Of a DNA stretch of 64,000 bases, positions 61,046-64,000 are shown in pieces; position 1 is the stretch's first letter, and each line of letters starts with the position of its first letter. The notes under the pieces were generated by a model. The model was not told the DNA's origin, did no database searches, and saw only the letters and a list, made by a program, of their open reading frames with translations. The stretch covers positions 24,216,153 to 24,280,152 of the forward strand of contig NC_134028.1 in assembly GCF_964204645.1 (NCBI RefSeq), read 5' to 3'. The stretch comes from Tubulanus polymorphus. Taxonomy: Eukaryota; Nemertea; Palaeonemertea; Tubulaniformes; Tubulanidae. The translations under genes were made by a program, and so were the position numbers.

Positions 61046-64000
61046 ATGGCAGGTTTTCAACGATGCCAATCGATTTCTAGCAGTGAGGACACTTTGGGGA
61101 AAGGTTACGAAGAAATAAAATCTACTTTCACTTTCTTCCGGGAAAATGGGCGTAAACTGGAAAAACTTTGTCGTGATACTAAGTGTATCTATGAAGAAAT
61201 CGAAAAAGATCTAAGGGGGGTTAGCTTTCGGAAATCCCTTTCAAATTACCTTTTACTGGAAGGAGAGGAGAAAAAAGTTGAGCAACTCAAACATAATCCG
61301 AGTCTGATTTTTGTCGGTAAGATTCTTCTTTCGCTTTCTTGACTAATATTAACAGGCTTTATTTCCTTCATTGGGCTCTTGGTTTGTTTACGATTTACAC
61401 GACATTCCTGTTTTAGGGCAAACCAAGGCTGGTAAAAGTTCGCTGATCAACGAACTGCTCGGCAAATCGCTGGTAACTTCGGATCAACGACCGTGCACCG
61501 CGCGACTCGTCAGGCTGACTTACGGCGATGTTGCGTTTCCGAAAATCACGATACTAAACCCCGATTCATCGGTGCACACACCGGCTGAACAGATAAAAAC
61601 CTCCCACGTTCCGACGGAATTCGTTAATTTACCGTTTGAAGAACGCGATAACGAGACGACCGTTCAAACTAGCGTACAAGTTGAAGTCAAACATCAGTTG
61701 CTGGAAGCCGGCGTAGATATCATCGATTCTCCGGGGAGGAATGAAAATAAAACGTTGGATAACCTCGTTACGCAACAGATGGATTCAATACTGCCGTTAG
61801 TGATGTATGTAATTGATGGCAGAAACTGCTTGACAAGTTCGGTAAAATATCAGTTACATTTTCATTTACATCACTGGATAATTGTACAATAGAACCAATA
61901 ACAGCAACTGTTGACTCCATCCAACAGTAGTCAGAAAATTTTTAAAAAACTGGGGAATTGGAAATTTGTGAATTTGATAGATTTTTCATTAAGCTGGAGG
62001 ATATTTTTGAAATTTTAACATGCTTCACATAGCATATGCCCAGGGTGAATTTTGTCAGCAATCTTTCTTGAAAATCACCTTTATCGACAACTTGTCCCCA
62101 TTAAAATGTTGACATCCCTGTAGTATGATCCTATCTGGCCTACTAGGGCTAGTTTCGTGAAAGGTCAAATTCAAATTTTCTGGTGTAGGCCTATTGGTTT
62201 CTTCACATTTTCGATTCGGAAAACAATTCAAACTTAACTATTTTGAGCTTGAACTTTTTCCAGAAACTGATTTTTAAATCCATCGTATTTCATATTTACA
62301 GGACATTCAAGATATTCAAGCAATTATCGAAAAAACGTCGTCTTGCGAAAATGTGTTTTTCATCGTGAATAAGATCGACCCTCAGCCGAAACGCGGGACA
62401 AGTTCTTCCGACGAGACCGATTCCGATGAAACGGACGACGACAGCGAATCCGAAGACGACATCATCAAACGAGAGCAAGGCATCAAAGCAAAAATATTCA
62501 ATAAGCTCGTCCGTGCCAAATTCATCAACAAAAAATATGAAAATAAAATGGATGATTGTCCGAATTTCCACGCTTTATCGTCATGGGAAGTGAAGACATA
62601 CCGAAGAACCTACCAAAAAAATCCAGCGATGGCTGAAAAAACACGTTACGTAGATCATTTCTACCGATTTCAGAAATGTTTGAATGACTACATCAAAGAA
62701 CAATTGGATCGAAAGATTAAGACAGCAATTGACGGCATTTTGATGTCCCACTGCAGATGTTTAGATTTTTTCATTCTGACCGCGAACGATATCAGCAAAA
62801 CGCAACGATCCGTCGAGAAGGATATGCTCGATTTCGCTAAACAAGAACAGAGTCTGTACAGGAATGCTACCGAAATGATTGACCAGCAAGCTTCGGATTT
62901 TAATAAGCTCCTGGTTGAAAGGATGGCCTTGAAAAACAACGATATTATCAGCGCAGTTGGGCAGTACGAATACCAAGAGGAAGAGCTGAAGGTGACGATT
63001 ACCAGAGATAAAAGAATTAAAGATTCAGAGTTTGTAGACCGCTGTAAACGTAAGATCGTTGAAGTAACGCAAAGATATCTCAGCGAAGAGATCACCAATC
63101 TTTTAGTAGAAAAGTTTAATCAAGGGGACATGCTATTGTCGGAATTAGCTTCACGCGTAGAGGCACTAGGGAGTGACGATGGGTATCAAGGCGCGGCTCG
63201 AGTCCTGAGGAAAACGCTCATAGAGTGTTACCAGTTCGATTTAGTTGGCAGAGAGTTTAAAAAGAATATATTGCAAAAAGCGTGGAGTGCCGTGGTACGA
63301 TTTTTCAGCAGTATAGCGAGTTTATTCTCCCGAAGTGTTGCTGTTGGGGAGCCACGTTGGAAAGAATCAGTCGCGTCTGCAACTTTGAGTGAAGTCGACC
63401 ACGCACAACTTACGAAATTTGTTCTCGAAGGAGTCAAGGAACATGTCACATTCGGACATAGTAAGTTTGAAAATGAAATGGCCAATCTGCAGCAGATTCA
63501 TGAATCGAATTGCGCAATGGGTGAAGCGGAAAGGAAGAAGTTGACCAATCAAGCACCAACAGTTGCTCAGTTGCAGCTCGACGCTTTTGATCTGAATGAT
63601 CGATTCACATACAACAATATCGTATTGTTAGAAACTATTGGAAAAGGCAGGTGTTTTCAAAGCATTCATATATAGAATTACTGCCCTATACTGCACTACA
63701 CTTGAAGTTAATGATAATATTCCTTATCGTTCCGCGATTTTAGGGGCACAAGGCGTTGTATATGGTACCACAGTCAAAGGACCTGATGGCGAAGATTGCG
63801 CCGTGAAAGTCATCAAGTACCAAAGTAATCAAGATTTAGGCGATTTGGCACTTGAAATTCATTACACCAGGTAATATAGCAGAATCACTTGAATTACAAT
63901 GTATCATTGTTTTTTTGTAGCAGTTTCTAATTGTTTGCATGAATTTTCAGACAATTCAAGCACGAGAATATCATGCCTTTATATGCGTCAGTGCTGATGC
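61046..64000 (+). CDS. DSTYK-like GTPase-kinase (partial, runs off right edge)
   Basis: Dual-specificity Ser/Thr/Tyr kinase family with an N-terminal dynamin-like region. Exons are 61046-61316, 61417-61841, 62302-63646, 63744-63870 and 63951 to the window end. Residues 1-90 are helical. A G1 P-loop follows at 91-98 (GQTKAGKS), a G3-like DSPG at 194-197 and a G4 NKID at 255-258. An acidic Ser/Asp stretch and long helical region follow, including HCRCLDFFI, close to vertebrate HCHCLDIFI. The kinase begins at about 676 with glycine loop GKGAQG (679-684), Lys702 and Glu718 in DLALEIHY. Vertebrate DSTYK has its kinase at a similar position but a degraded P-loop. The intron in the glycine loop seems to use a GC donor. 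It could be the single ortholog or one of several invertebrate paralogs. Confidence 0.88.
61905..62130 (-). repeat. Dispersed repeat family C, copy 2, in a DSTYK intron
   Basis: The reverse complement matches 4065-4310: GTCAACATTTTAATGGGG, GATAAAGGTGATTTTCAAG, AAATTCACAAATTTCC. It fills about half of the 460-bp intron between exons 2 and 3. Confidence 0.6.

Overview
The window is eukaryotic: short exons with GT-AG introns, animal-specific gene families, AT-rich intergenic DNA, and many short dispersed repeats and microsatellites. The genes (a Dmbx homeobox gene, a conventional protein kinase C, a CARD-death-domain adaptor, a long-chain acyl-CoA synthetase and a DSTYK-type kinase) point to a bilaterian animal. 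The compact introns and palindromic MITE load suggest an invertebrate, most plausibly a lophotrochozoan such as a mollusc or annelid relative. The species cannot be named from the sequence alone. All gene models below were assembled by hand from reading frames and splice sites.

Left third (1-34190). This is mostly introns of a minus-strand conventional PKC gene. Exons 1-3 lie at 34190-31999 and exon 4 at 8172-8064, separated by an intron of about 23.8 kb. The remaining exons must lie beyond the left edge or were missed. The large intron holds a tRNA-Lys(UUU) gene and many non-autonomous elements: piggyBac-like TTAA MITEs, pogo/Tigger-like MITEs, G/C-rich palindromic elements, foldback elements with a hammerhead-like motif, a hairpin minisatellite and (TA)n tracts. 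Directly upstream of PKC on the same strand is a CARD plus death-domain (CRADD/RAIDD-like) gene at 36009-34710.

Centre (37896-47443). A plus-strand ACSL gene is resolved into 19 coding exons, covering all but perhaps the N-terminal anchor. Two unrecognised minus-strand genes sit inside its introns. One encodes a protein with an MGxxxS myristoylation-type start (223 aa); the other ends in a cysteine cluster (161 aa).

Right third (48052-64000). A stretch of about 7.7 kb with no recognisable gene precedes Dmbx (5 exons, 461 aa, K50 homeodomain, OAR motif). Dmbx is followed by a 2.1-kb element with 37-bp terminal inverted repeats around a 190-bp tandem array. Ninety-odd bases further on begins a DSTYK-like gene that runs off the right end. 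It keeps GTPase motifs that look intact, and its glycine-loop intron appears to use a GC donor.

The genes do not form one pathway. They are ordinary neighbours in an animal chromosome, with apoptosis and kinase signalling genes, lipid metabolism and a neural patterning factor side by side.
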